Assembly: GCA_943737045.1 (NCBI GenBank)
Contig: CALSFV010000086.1
Coordinates: 335,187-399,186, forward strand
DNA length: 64,000 nt
Source of the DNA: Parapristionchus giblindavisi
Taxonomy: Eukaryota; Nematoda; Chromadorea; Rhabditida; Diplogasteridae
Direction of reading: 5' to 3'
Of the stretch, positions 24,411 through 36,600 are shown in pieces; position 1 is the stretch's first letter, and each line of letters opens with the position of its first letter. Made by a program: the position numbers and the translations under genes. The notes below the pieces were generated by a model. The model did no database searches. It saw nothing but the letters and a program-made list of their open reading frames with translations, and was not told the DNA's origin.

Positions 24411-25141
24411 TCACTTCTTCTTCTTCTTCTTATCTCCATCTTCATCACTCTTCTTATCCTCAGTTTCAGTCTTCTTATCGTTTTCAGTCTTTGTATCCGC
24501 ATCTGTCTTCCCATCTTTATCACCGCCAGTCTGCGTCTCGATGGCTTTCTGAATGAATTATTGATTGATTAGAAAACAAAAATCAAAGAGTACATGAAGC
24601 ATGGTCTGGATTTTATGAGGCATAAGGTCGACGAGAACGTTGTCCATAACTTCAAAACATCTATCGAGTACTTGATCTGTCTCAACTAGCAACTGAACAA
24701 AACGATTAAAGTACTCAAAGTAAACAATAAACTACCGTAGTCAATGATTACTGTACCTTGCTCTTAATAAACTTCATCAGGAATATATTCGCAGCGAGAA
24801 GGAGGATATTAACGATTGGGCCGATGACGGCAAAAATGACCAGGCTTAATTATCGATTGATATTGATTTAGTCTATTCATTAGTGAAACTTACAACATGG
24901 GATAGCCTTCTTTATGAGCTTTCTTGATCTCATTGACACACGTCGCTGTATCTGAATCAATCGATATAATACACAATTTTCGATAGATACAGTAATCCGA
25001 TATCGAATCGATATACAACTACAGTATTCGAAGATTGTAATGTGAAACTACCGTACTTCCTACTGGTGTGATTATGTTAAATCCAGCTGAAGCGAGCGAG
25101 AGAGTAGTAGTTAGTAAGAATATCGTCACTCGACCGACCAT
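24411..25141 (-). CDS. Small single-pass membrane protein with charged tail
   Basis: The protein is 155 aa from five exons, 25141-25057, 24951-24894, 24844-24757, 24692-24594 and 24548-24411, with consistent phases. Residues 1-20 (MVGRVTIFLLTTTLSLASAG) look like a signal peptide. A hydrophobic segment around residues 48-70 (FLVIFAVIGPIVNILLLAAN) is a likely membrane span. The final 45 residues are almost all Lys, Asp, Glu and Thr, ending in six lysines. The first donor is GTACGGTA, as in the neighbouring Pins-like gene. I recognise no domain. It could be a small nematode secretory-pathway or membrane protein. The model is well supported; the function is unknown. Confidence 0.75.
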
Positions 25142-26399
25142 TATGATGGGAAACGATAAAAATGACCGAAGACTCACTATTTGAAATGTTACTAATTAAT
25201 TGCAATATAATTTACATCATTTTTGACCCTTCGAATAACCAACAAATTTTCGTAATCACATTCAAAGTACATTGTCCGATTGGAACAAAACAATGTTTAA
25301 TTTATTTGATCAATAATACTCAATTGAACAAAAGCGATTTTTCAAAAGCAAAGTTTGAAAATTTCTCATTTAAAAAAGATACATGCTATCTTTTTATAAA
25401 AACTAGTTCAAATATTGTATGAAGGCTTCGTTACATGTTTACTATGACCCGATTCATCAACAATAAATATTTTTGTGAATTGAAAAAGTCTTTTGAAAAT
25501 CTGCAAAAATCTTTAATAAGCTTTTTATCTTATGGTTCTCATGTAAAGATGAAAATACAATTGTACTTGACAGAAGTTGATCTATGATAATAAGCAAACT
25601 TCATTGTGTCTTTACTCTCGTTCTCTTTGCATTACAATCAATCGTTAGTCAAACTCAATCACTCCTCTTCTACTCTTCTTATCATTATATTGATTAGATA
25701 TCAGAGTCTTCTACCATAAGACGATTGATCACTGTTATCGTACAATCATATTTCATTATCTCTTTGCCTCTTTACTTATCCGTTCTGATAATTTATCAAT
25801 CAAATGTATTATAGTTGCTTATTCATTTATTTAAAGAAATGAAAGTGTGCAAATTTTTTGTTGACAATTTGTTGACGATTCAAATCGATTTTGAAGTTAG
25901 ACAATTAAATAAAAGGATTAATAACTCTTTAGTTTCTCCTCCATAGCATTCATGTAGATCTAATTAGTGAAATCGCAATGACCCCATCTGCTTATGTCTT
26001 TTCCCTCATTCACGGATATCTACCTCTTGTCTCTCCCTCTCCCTCTCCCTTTTTTTCACATTGATTGAATTTGGGCTATCTACTATACAGACAAGCGCGC
26101 CTACTTTCTCCCTCTCCCTTTCGTGTTGTTCTTGTCCTTCTCCCTCTCCATTATTTCTCTTCCGCTCAGCTGATCGATTGGTTGACGCACTTGTGGTGAG
26201 TAGACGCGTCCGTAGTGTTCCTTTATGCCCTGTGTACTCTTACACTGAGCGAGACAGAGAGATTGACCAGATTCTATCTAGTGGTCGGTCTCCTCTTTAG
26301 TCTGCTCTACCTTAAGTGACTTAGTGAGTAGGACATCGTTAAGGTCATCTAAGTCATCTTTAAGGTCATCTAAGGTCTTATCAGATGATCAGATAAGAT
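25142..26399. other. Intergenic between divergent genes
   Basis: This separates the start of the small minus-strand gene from the start of the plus-strand F-box gene, so it should contain both promoters. It includes CT-rich blocks (26030-26050, 26105-26150) and three copies of an AAGGTCATCTAAG-like repeat at 26338-26375, just upstream of the F-box start codon. I do not call the short frame at 25162-25422. Confidence 0.4.
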
Positions 26400-29300
26400 A
26401 TGTCTGATGAAGAAGGAAAAGCCCTGAAATGGGAACATCTTAGTCTTGCTAATGAAGAATTGAAGCAGTACTCCGATCATATTTATTCAACTAAAGAGGT
26501 GAATAACATTACTTTTATTAATTTCTAATCATTCTTTTTTTGCGTCATGTTTGGAAATTTTCAACATTAAACATCGAACTAGCTACAATTCGTTTTATCT
26601 TGCTGACTTTCTATGATTTTTAGAAATAATCCTTTTTTTATTTTCTGTTTAGAACAGTAAACTTTATGCTTTTAGTTATTTTCCTAATTTCAGAATGGAA
26701 TAACAATCCAGAAACCGGTGATTCTTCCTTCTGATAGATTATCCTCAGCTTCTCCTTCCACTTCTGATGATCCTTCATCTATTCCAATGGAAGGAGGACA
26801 CTCTTTCATTGTTGATCTACCTTCTGAAGTTCTTCTATTGATCGTAGAGTTTCTGGAGATCAAAGATCGAGCCAGACTTGCCATGGTTAGTGTGATCTTT
26901 GATCTTTCTATGTTAAAGCTTCAGGTTATCTCTGTTATGTTATCACCAGAGCTTTGTGCTTAATCAATTTTTATTTTAGACATAGATTAATTTCTTAACA
27001 CGATTTGTGATTGATCATTTTTAAATATGATCTGTGATCTTTTCAGACATGTCGACATTTCCAACGATATCTGACAGAGGCCAAGTTCACTCTTCAACGA
27101 ATTGCTGTTATGAATATCTTCCAGAAGAGGATATGGCAACGATCTGTTAGCAGTAATACCATTAGCAGGTTACTCTATACTCTTATTCCTATCACGATTC
27201 TAATGTTGGAGGACCATTTTCATAAACTGAAAGAAATTCCCTAGCTAAGGTACCCCAAGAGAATTATTCCCAGTCATATAAGGCAATATTTCCCTTATAT
27301 GTAAGGCGAGAAAAAATACAGCTAGGGAATTGTTTTTTGAGTGTAGAACAACTTGAATATTGTGTTTTAATCTTTATTTCATTAATCGTTTTTATTGCAA
27401 TGTTTGTAGGAGAGGGGGTATAACCATGGAGCGTAGCTTTTTAGTTACCATATCTAAACTGTATCGTAATATAACATTATCTCGTTCAGATTGGTTCTGT
27501 ATAAGATCCCAACTGCAAGAACACTCGCATCTCTTCTTCGTCACATTGGAACGATTGATTCATTGAAGATATGGTTCGAATCGGTTGAATTCGTCAAATC
27601 CGTTCTAGGTACGTGATCTTTGATCTTTCGAAATCTTCATTACAAAAAAGTTATCGATGGTCTCTTAATTTCACACAATATTTCTCTGTTCTCTAACTGC
27701 GATAGAGTTTTGAACGTTTTTTTATTCTGTCACGACTTTAAAAAAACACATATTTCGCTTGGAACTAATCAATAACCGTTTCAGAAGTCTTCACATCATC
27801 CGTTCGTATTCGTTGTGTGGATGTTTATCCATATTCAACTGAACTTCCTCTCGATCAAATTCATACGACATTTCCAAAATTAAATGCAATTACAATGAGA
27901 CCACACGGAACTGATCATTTTTATAAGGTTAGTAGACATTATTATTATTTTTGTTATTTATAAAAATTTTTTTGAGAATGAGCTTCCGCGAAAGATTTTT
28001 TAGAATCGAATTTTTTTTTGACTATCAGACATATTTGAAAATGAGGCTTTATTGTTAGCAGCAGTACATTTCATTGGGGGGGGGGCATTTCAGCACCTCA
28101 CAATGATTGATTCCTATGATTCCTATTACAGGGACTGGAGCTGTCATACATGCCTCTATTCTCCAATCTAACAACATTCTGTGTTGATTCATTTGAGCCC
28201 ATTCACCCATTTCAATTTCCTCCAATGTTGAAGACTCTCGAATTCGCCCATCGGAAACTCGACAACTTTGATTATTTTATTCAATCTTTGGCCAAGTAAG
28301 GGAATAGTTATATCGTCATTGATAATTTCATTTTTCAAATCATTCTAAATGTAATGATATCTAGGATATCAAAATTGTGACAGACTTCTGTTAGTTGTTT
28401 TAATTCTCTTAATGGATATCTTTACCAACAGTCTTTTTATTGCAGATTATCTCACCTCGAGTGTCTATCATTGACCCATCTCCAACTCTCGGGACCATTT
28501 CGATTCCAACAACTACTCCAAGCCATTTCTATGGACAGAATGAAGAGGCTCAGTGTTCTCGTTAGTTTTGTGCCGATCGTTTCGTTATGTTCTGTTTCTA
28601 TCGCTAAGATGGTTTCTTCGTCTACTTACATATTCTTTCTTAATTGTCTGCCAACGAGAGATCATTGACAGTGAAATGTGACGAGTCCACAGTTATTTAT
28701 AATAGATAATTTCTATGGATCCAGTGATTGACTCAATCATGTACTACTTTCTGAAATTCAACTCCCCCATTGCAGATCTTCCGATTCTGTCACATGTCTC
28801 CTATCACTCTCGACCTAGAGCAGAATGTGCGATTCAAGTGAGCACTTTACATAATCTTTGATCTTTGATCTTTGATAATTGATTTATGGTCTCTGGAATG
28901 AATCTTCTGAAATTGACTGTGGTTTTTCTCAGATTGAAAGTGATCAAATTCGATCTTGCGTATGGATTGAGTCCAGTGGGAGTATACGGTCTCATCAATT
29001 TTTGTTCTGAGAAATTGACTCATTTTACAATGAATATGATGTTGGAAGATGTGGGAGCACTTCAGGTATCCAACATTCACTTATTTTGTATTTATTGATT
29101 ATTGAGACACCGCCAAACGAAATAATTTTAAAAAAATCGTGTTTTGAGGTTTGATCGTTGATCTTTGATCTTTACAGACAGTTTTCGATCTGAGCCCTCT
29201 TCTAAAACAACGAGGTGTCAAACTACAGTTGTCGATAATGCAGAAGGATGAGAAAGGAAGAAAGGAGTGAGTCGTGAATGATCTTTAATCTTTGATCCCT

Positions 29301-30675
29301 GATGTCAATCAAAACGTTTTCAGAGTGGTTCCGAAAGTGAATTACATGGCTGATATGAGGATTCCGGATGAATTCTATGATGTTCTATGCAAATTTGAAG
29401 GATCTTTCGTTTGGTCGAAGGAAGTCTTCGCTACCATCTTCTCAAAGTGAGTACCACATAACTGAAAATATATATAGGAACTCATCTAATCACTTCCCAA
29501 AGAGAACTTTTAAGAAAAAAAAATTCCAAAAAAACTTCCCAAATCGCACTTTCGCAAAATCCATTATCCCGAAATCCTTCTCATTCCGAGTCATTTCTTC
29601 CCAGCCGAATCATTCCGAGTGGTTCATTTTCACTACAACCTCCCTCAAACTGTTTCTTTCCAGAATATAACTTTCAAAGTGAATTTTCCGAGAAAAAATT
29701 ACAACTCCGGGTAGTACTTTTATATGTATCTTGAATGCTCATCTGGTCTTGGTCTGTTAGTCTCCAGGGACACTTTCTAAGAACAACGAACACAATCAAG
29801 CGAATGACTGTTGTCTTTACAGAGAATGTCGTTCATTAATGGAGGCTAAGTTCATCAAGAGTGCTTCACTTGATAACTCCATCTTATACGCCCTCGCTGT
29901 TGTAAGTTTCATTCATTTTTGATGTTTACAGTTAAAAAAGAAGCATTGATGAGGAACGAATATGAATCTTAATGTTAGAGATCCTTCAAGACATTTGGAT
30001 TATTTTCAAAGAATGGAATATGTTTCATATCACTCATAATTGAATGAATGATGTCTTTTCGTTAATTTCTTTGTATTCTTAATGCAATCAAATATTTAGT
30101 CCGCCCGTCAACTTCGACGGATCACTATCATTAGTTGCGATGATTGTGATGATATGGGATTGATCCACTTCACAGAGAACATAATGCTACGAGCAGTTGA
30201 TGTTGACCTTACTGTAAGTGATCTTTGATCTTTGATCTTTCAATCTAATAATATCGTCTAGGTGTTCTACAAGAATAATGGTTCATTGACTACACTATTC
30301 GGAGAGTTGCTCCTTCGATCGACTCCATATCATATCATTCATAATCAAACAAAGACTTTCCACGATGGAATATCTCACCAGGGACAATATGTCTACTTCA
30401 AGGATACCAAACACAATAGAGTTATCGAATTCAAGGTAAATGATACCTCAATTTTGTTTCGAACCAATGGATCAATAAAAATCAAACATTTAAAGAACTA
30501 CAATCCGGAAGATTCGAATATACTTCTCGGTCTGGTGGTCGATACGGGTGATGGATGGAAAGATGAATCTGATATCGATATGAATACGGTTGAAATCGAA
30601 ACTAATGATGTCCCTTCAACCACTAATAGCCCTAGTAAAGATAATCTTAATCACTCTGAAACTTCTTCTGATTAG
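26400..30675 (+). CDS. F-box protein with LRR-like C-terminal region
   Basis: The protein is 655 aa from 14 exons: 26400-26498, 26694-26885, 27047-27168, 27490-27608, 27785-27927, 28132-28295, 28446-28560, 28776-28837, 28933-29065, 29178-29266, 29324-29446, 29823-29901, 30100-30213 and 30262-30675. All phases agree. Residues about 72-112 form an F-box (VDLPSEVLLLIVEFLEIKD, then ARLAM and CRHFQRYL). F-boxes bind Skp1 and recruit substrates to SCF ubiquitin ligases. The long remainder has irregular leucine-rich segments (LECLSLTHLQLSG, LRRITIISCDDC) like FBXL-type or nematode F-box proteins, and a Ser/Thr/Asn-rich tail. Nematodes have large, fast-evolving F-box families, so the substrate cannot be inferred. 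Introns contain GATCTTT repeats. Confidence 0.85.
27235..27331. mobile_element. About 97-bp hairpin MITE in an F-box gene intron
   Basis: AATTCCCTAGCT near 27235 and AGCTAGGGAATT near 27320-27331 form 12-bp inverted ends. A second internal inverted pair is TAAGGSAATATTTCCCTTA near 27279-27297. It has no coding content. Confidence 0.55.
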
Positions 30676-31450
30676 TCCTTTACTCAAATAATACTAAATT
30701 CGCATAGATTATTTCTTTACTGATTGTGCATTTACAATTTCTTGCCGGTGTCTTATAACATCCATGCTTTTTTTCCTTGCTCATTAGTTGTCTGTATAAT
30801 ACACGATGGACTGTCTCATATGTTTATATCCAGAGATTATATCAGAAGCCAAGAGATTTTATGTTGTTTACCTAGAAATTATGCCATTCATTCTGGTCTT
30901 TCATCCACTTAGTCTCATCCCAAACGAGAACCTAGTCCTTCTCTTATCGATCCCGTGTCTTTTCATCTTGCAATCCCATTTATTATGATCGTCCCTTGTC
31001 TTCTCTTACCCTAATTCAGTCCTCGTTTGTTGCCCAACAATACACTCAAGTTTGCCTTTGACTAGTCCCGTTCTATGGGACAATCGAATAAATAATTGTC
31101 AGTCGATGAATCGTTTCGATCATTACGATGATGATATTATATGAAAGAGACAGAGACAGGGGATTCCAATGTGGTCTTCAATACGATTATATGTCATAAT
31201 GAAGGATTGAAAGGGGATTGTAATCTGAACCGAGAACGAATGGGATTACCTCTAAAAACGATTGATGAAACGATATAGAGACACAAATGAGGAGGAGTTC
31301 GATACCGTTTTCAGCTACTGTTCGATTATATTGAGCTCTTTACAAGTGTTCGTTGTCAAACTTTATCGATGTCTTTAGCCAAAGACAAAGTTCTACTCCA
31401 TCCATTGTTATTAATTTCCCTGTCTCTTTATTTCTCTGATATTTCCATCA
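30676..31450. other. 3' flank of the F-box gene; no gene seen
   Basis: The 3' untranslated region presumably starts here. I found no further exons with family resemblance before the AT-rich repeats at about 31450. Confidence 0.4.
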
Positions 31451-31970
31451 GCGATTTCAAGTACTGGCGAAAAAAAACGAAAAAAAAATTATTCAATTAA
31501 GAATCACACGGTTCAATTCTTTCGTTTCCATTTTATGGATCGTAAAATTTAGAGATTGTAAAAATTTTCGATGGGGAAAACATTGTTAATTGTTTCTCGA
31601 TTTTTCTATTTAAAAAAAATAAATTCGAAAAGTATTCATTTTTCAAAAATTTTTTTTTTTTTTTTATTTTTCGAAATATTTTTTCGCACAGCTGGTGTGG
31701 ACAGGGATACTGAAAAAAAAAACATTTGAAAAAACACACATCAATGCTATAAATTTTAATATCGATACTATAAGAATTGCAACTGTGTGTTTTCAAATTT
31801 AAAATTTTCTTTCAATGTCATATTTGTTTTTAAATTTTTTGTTGAATTTTTCGAGAAAATAATCGAAAAATAAAGAAAAAAATCAAGTAATCTAAAAACG
31901 AAAAATGTACATTCCTGATTTCCTGTCACTGTAAGACGACTTTGAAAAAGGTTTCCGTGGTTCATAATTT
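31450..31970. repeat. AT-rich dispersed repeat, two segments
   Basis: This is poly-A/T sequence with CGAAAA motifs. One end at 31684-31692 reads CGCACAGCT. The segment near 31745-31785 (ATGCTATAAATTTTAATATC, then AATTGCAACTGTGTG) is clearly related to 45370-45430, and 31530-31560 is related to 33900-33935. So this is a dispersed repeat with copies also around 33750 and 45233. The TGTGCGAAAA-type end resembles hAT-like MITE ends, but target-site duplications were not found. Confidence 0.5.
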
Positions 31971-33552
31971 CAATTACTTCTCTCGTTCATTAAGAAAATT
32001 GCCGTACCAATAGCTGAACCACTAGAAATAATCTTTCGTCATTCTTTTGAAACAGGGGTAGTCCCCTCCCCCTGGCGTCACTCTATCGTTACCCCTGTCA
32101 AGAAATCACCACCATTTTCGGATCCGCTAAACTATAGACCGATTTCTATAACCTCTTTCTTCTGTAGAATATTCGAGCGTTTATTGTGTAAATCTATAAT
32201 AACTCATTGCGAATCGTTAGAAATATTCCCAGATGAACAATACGGTTTCAGACAGAAAAGATCGCGCGAGATGCAGATGTTAGAGGTACTAGAGCATTGG
32301 ACTTCTTCTATCAGTGAAGGAAAACCGGTTGATGTAATATATTTTGATTTTGCGAAAGCTTTTGATAGAGTATCTCATTCTAAACTACTAATGAAACTTG
32401 GTACTGTTGGATTGTCAGATAAGACAGTTAATTGGATATCCGCCTATTTAAGTAATCGATCCTTCCAGGTTAGAGTCCGTGAAAAGCTATCACAGTCACT
32501 TAGTGTTACAAGCGGTGTCCCACAGGGCTCCGTTTTGGGTCCGCTTCTTTTCCTCATATATACCTCGGAAATCCCTTCACTGGCCCAACAAAACGGAGTT
32601 GTAGCTAGAATGTACGCAGATGATATAAAAATTTATCGCTCTTTTGAAGCTGGTGATTCCCCGTTACATCTACAAACAGCAATCGATACCATTGTAAAAT
32701 GGTCAGATGAATGGCAACTTCCACTCGCTGCACATAAATGTAATTCGCTGCACCTAGGTAGATCTAACCCATTGCGAAAATACATTATCGGAACAGCATC
32801 CCTAGAGCAGAGGGATTTGGTTAAGGATCTTGGCTTCTTCATTCAGAAGACCCTAACTTTCTCTACCCACAGCAGGCAAACAGCTGCAAAAGCGAAAACT
32901 GCATGCCATATAATCCTAAGAGCTCTGCGCACCAAAAATGCAACCATCCTAGTAAAAACATATTCAATATATATAAGGCCCATACTTGAAAGTGCATCTA
33001 CAGTTTTTAATCCATACCAAAAAGGTGACAAAAAGATCTTAGAACGAGTACAGAATTATTTCACTAGACGAGTATTCAAGCGCTGTTTTAATGCAGCGTG
33101 GGATTCAATGCCGAAAGTTTCCCTTAGGAATAAACAACTAAATTTAGATACTCTTGAAAAGCGTAGAGAAGAAATAGATATCAAAGCTGCAATGAAATTT
33201 ATCAGAGGTAAATATAGGATCTCAAATATGAAACCTCACTATTTTCGCCCTTATATCACCCATAATGGCCTCAATTTCAACAACCCAGGCTCACGATTTC
33301 ATTACAGGCATAATAGCTTCTTTCCCAGAGCGGCAAGGCTCCTAGTGCAACCGAAAAACCGGATAACTTTCAGTTTCCCTGAGTAAAATTGACTAGAATA
33401 ATATTTGCCTTATCCCATCTGCACATTGCACTTTCTTCAATGTTCACGTTTCATAGTTTTGTCATATGTCCATCATCAATCATTCGATATAATTTAATTT
33501 ATTTTCCTGTGCCGTGTTTTCTTGTAAAACGCATAAATATTATTATTATTAT
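31971..33552 (+). mobile_element. 5'-truncated LINE encoding a reverse transcriptase
   Basis: An open frame from about 31971 to the TGA-less stop TAA at 33384-33386 encodes a reverse transcriptase. It enters mid-domain (SFETGVVPSPWRHSIVTPVK, then NYRPISITSFF). The motifs follow in order: DFAKAFDRVSH, SGVPQGSVLGPLLFLIYTSE and MYADDIKIY with the catalytic Asp pair, then a thumb region. The endonuclease and ORF1 are missing, as in a typical 5'-truncated insertion. About 150 bp of 3' UTR ends in a short ATT repeat (33537-33551). The motifs look like the Jockey/CR1 group of non-LTR elements; the exact clade is uncertain. The reading frame is intact where present. It ends 63 bp upstream of the start codon of the mucin-like gene. 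Confidence 0.85.
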
Positions 33553-33614
33553 ACTTCAGATCGCAATTCCAATCATCAGTGAGAAGATCTCGAGTGTACA
33601 CAAAAGAATCAGAG

Positions 33615-36600
33615 ATGCGATTGTTATTCGTTTCTCTTCTTCTCTTCATTCCATCAGTTCAATCATCCCAATATTGTAGTAAAACAACAACACCTGCAGA
33701 GACAAGTAAGTGGAGCGCGAATGATGCATGAAGAGGCCTGAAAAATGATGTATGTGAATGATTTTTCGTTTTTCGTTTTTTTTGAAAGAAAAAATCGAAA
33801 AATGCTTTGACACTTCATGCAAAAAAAAAATTATGAAAAAATCGTTTGAAAATATTTTAAAATGGGGAAACAAAAATTACACTTCTACTTGAACAAAATG
33901 TTTCTCCATTTTCTGGATAGTAAAATTTTGCGCATTGATTTGTTCAAAAGTGAAAACAATTTTTCGAAAAAAAATTCAAAAATTTTTCATTTTTTTCGAA
34001 ATTTCTTTGAGATTTTTTTTGCACAGCTCTGATAAGAATGATAGAGGCACACTTGAAATGTGGTTAACATTTAAGGGCTTGTTTAAAAAAAGAAGTGCTG
34101 CATGCAAACTGATTGATGAATATTTGTTCGAATGATAGCTTCGGGGTTATAGCGGCAACTGTCGAGTTACTCAATTCTAATATAAAATTCAGTTGTTACT
34201 AATTCAAAAATACAATTTCAAAATGGTCGCGCTACACGACAGAACAGAATAAAATCGATGCAAATTAAACAGAATCAAATTCGCTGAATTTCAAAGTATA
34301 TAATTGGGAGATTTTCGTGCATGGTGATGATTGGTTACGATATTATTGTAATTTTTATTGTTGAAGCATGTGAAAAAATATTGCCAGTGAATACTATTTC
34401 TGTGCCTGATACCTCATAGCCATATCGGCGATCTGAATGATGAATGAAGTTGCTCGATGTGATTATACGAATGTGAATGCTCACTGTTTACTCATCCACT
34501 GCATTCTCCACTTACTCTAATGGATGTCCATTACAGCCGTCGCCACTACTACTGAACCTCTCACTACTATCCTATTCTTCTGTAAGTGTTTAACACCTAA
34601 CTATGTGACCTTCATCAACGAATTACGGTAAATGATCATTCTGATCCTGTAGGGTCATCATCAGGAGCAACAACGGAGTCGAGTTCAACGACAGATGGTG
34701 GATCATCCTCAAGTCCATTCACATTCCAAACTACAGACGATACAACAATCATCTCATCAACCTATGGTAGATAGTAATCATTCATTCAATGATCAAAACA
34801 GTCCACTGATAGGATCAACAACATGGGAGACACTACCGCCTGATTCAACGACCGGAGCGTCATCATCCACCGAAACGGCTACCGTCTCCAATACTGATCA
34901 ATCATCGACCGTAGAAACTACATTGGGATCGACTGGTGGATCTTCTGAAGGTTGAGAAAAATGTATTTGCTCATATAATCAATTTATTACTGCAGCAACG
35001 ACCGGAGGATCTGCTGCAACGGCTGCTACAACTGCTGAATCGACTGGTGGATCTAGTGAAGGTAGAAAACAACTTTTATTTATTCGAATAATGAATTTAT
35101 TACTGCAGCAACGACCGGAGGATCTGCTGCAACGGACGCAACAACTGTTGAATCGACTGGTGGATCTAGTGAAGGTTGGCAAAACTTTTATTTATTCGAA
35201 TAATGAATTTATTACTGCAGCAACGACCGGAGGATCTGCTACAACGGACGCAACAACTGCTGAATCGACTGGTGGATCTAGTGAAGGTAGAAAACAACTT
35301 TTATTTATTCGAATAATGAATTTATTACTGCAGCAACGACCGGAGGATCTGCTGCAACGGACGCAACAACTGTTGAATCGACTGGTGGATCTAGTGAAGG
35401 TTGGCAAAACTTTTATTTATTCGAATAATGAATTTATTACTGCAGCAACGACCGGAGGATCTGCTACAACGGACGCAACAACTGCTGAATCGACTGGTGG
35501 ATCTAGTGAAGGTAGAAAACAACTTTTATTTATTCGAATAATGAATTTATAACTGCAGCAACGACCGGAGGATCTGCTGCAACGGACGCAACAACTGCTG
35601 AATCGACTGGTGGATCTAGTGAAGGTAGAAAACAACTTTTATTTATTCGAATAATGAATTTATTACTGCAGCAACGACCGGAGGATCTGCTACAACGGAC
35701 GCAACAACTGTTGAATCGACTGGTGGATCTAGTGAAGGTTGGCAAAACTTTTATTTATTCGAATAATGAATTTATTACTGCAGCAACGACCGGAGGATCT
35801 GCTACAACGGACGCAACAACTGCTGAATCGACTGGTGGATCTAGTGAAGGTAGAAAACAACTTTTATTTATTCGAATAATGAATTTATTACTGCAGCAAC
35901 GACCGGAGGATCTGCTGCAACGGACGCAACAACTGTTGAATCGACTGGTGGATCTAGTGAAGGTTGGCAAAACTTTTATTTATTCGAATAATGAATTTAT
36001 TACTGCAGCAACGACCGGAGGATCTGCTACAACGGACGCAACAACTGCTGAATCGACTGGTGGATCTAGTGAAGGTAGAAAACAACTTTTATTTATTCGA
36101 ATAATGAATTTATAACTGCAGCAACGACCGGAGGATCTGCTGCAACGGACGCAACAACTGCTGAATCGACTGGTGGATCTAGTGAAGGTAGAAAACAACT
36201 TTTATTTATTCGAATAATGAATTTATTACTGCAGCAACGACCGGAGGATCTGCTACAACGGACGCAACAACTGTTGAATCGACTGGTGGATCTAGTGAAG
36301 GTTGGCAAAACTTTTATTTATTCGAATAATGAATTTATTACTGCAGCAACGACCGGAGGATCTGCTACAACGGACGCAACAACTGTTGAATCGACTGGTG
36401 GATCTAGTGAAGGTTGGCAAAACTTTTATTTATTCGAATAATGAATTTATTACTGCAGCAACGACCGGAGGATCTGCTACAACGGACGCAACAACTGTTG
36501 AATCGACTGGTGGATCTAGTGAAGGTTGGCAAAACTTTTATTTATTCGAATAATGAATTTATTACTGCAGCAACGACCGGAGGATCTGCTACAACGGACG

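Noticed and set aside
25162..25422. 86-codon plus-strand frame
   Set aside because: AT-rich, no family resemblance, and it lies in the intergenic region between divergent genes.
27410..27489. Upstream extension of F-box exon 4 from the acceptor at 27409
   Set aside because: That frame hits a stop at the end of the following segment. Using the acceptor at 27489 restores phase and an uninterrupted protein.
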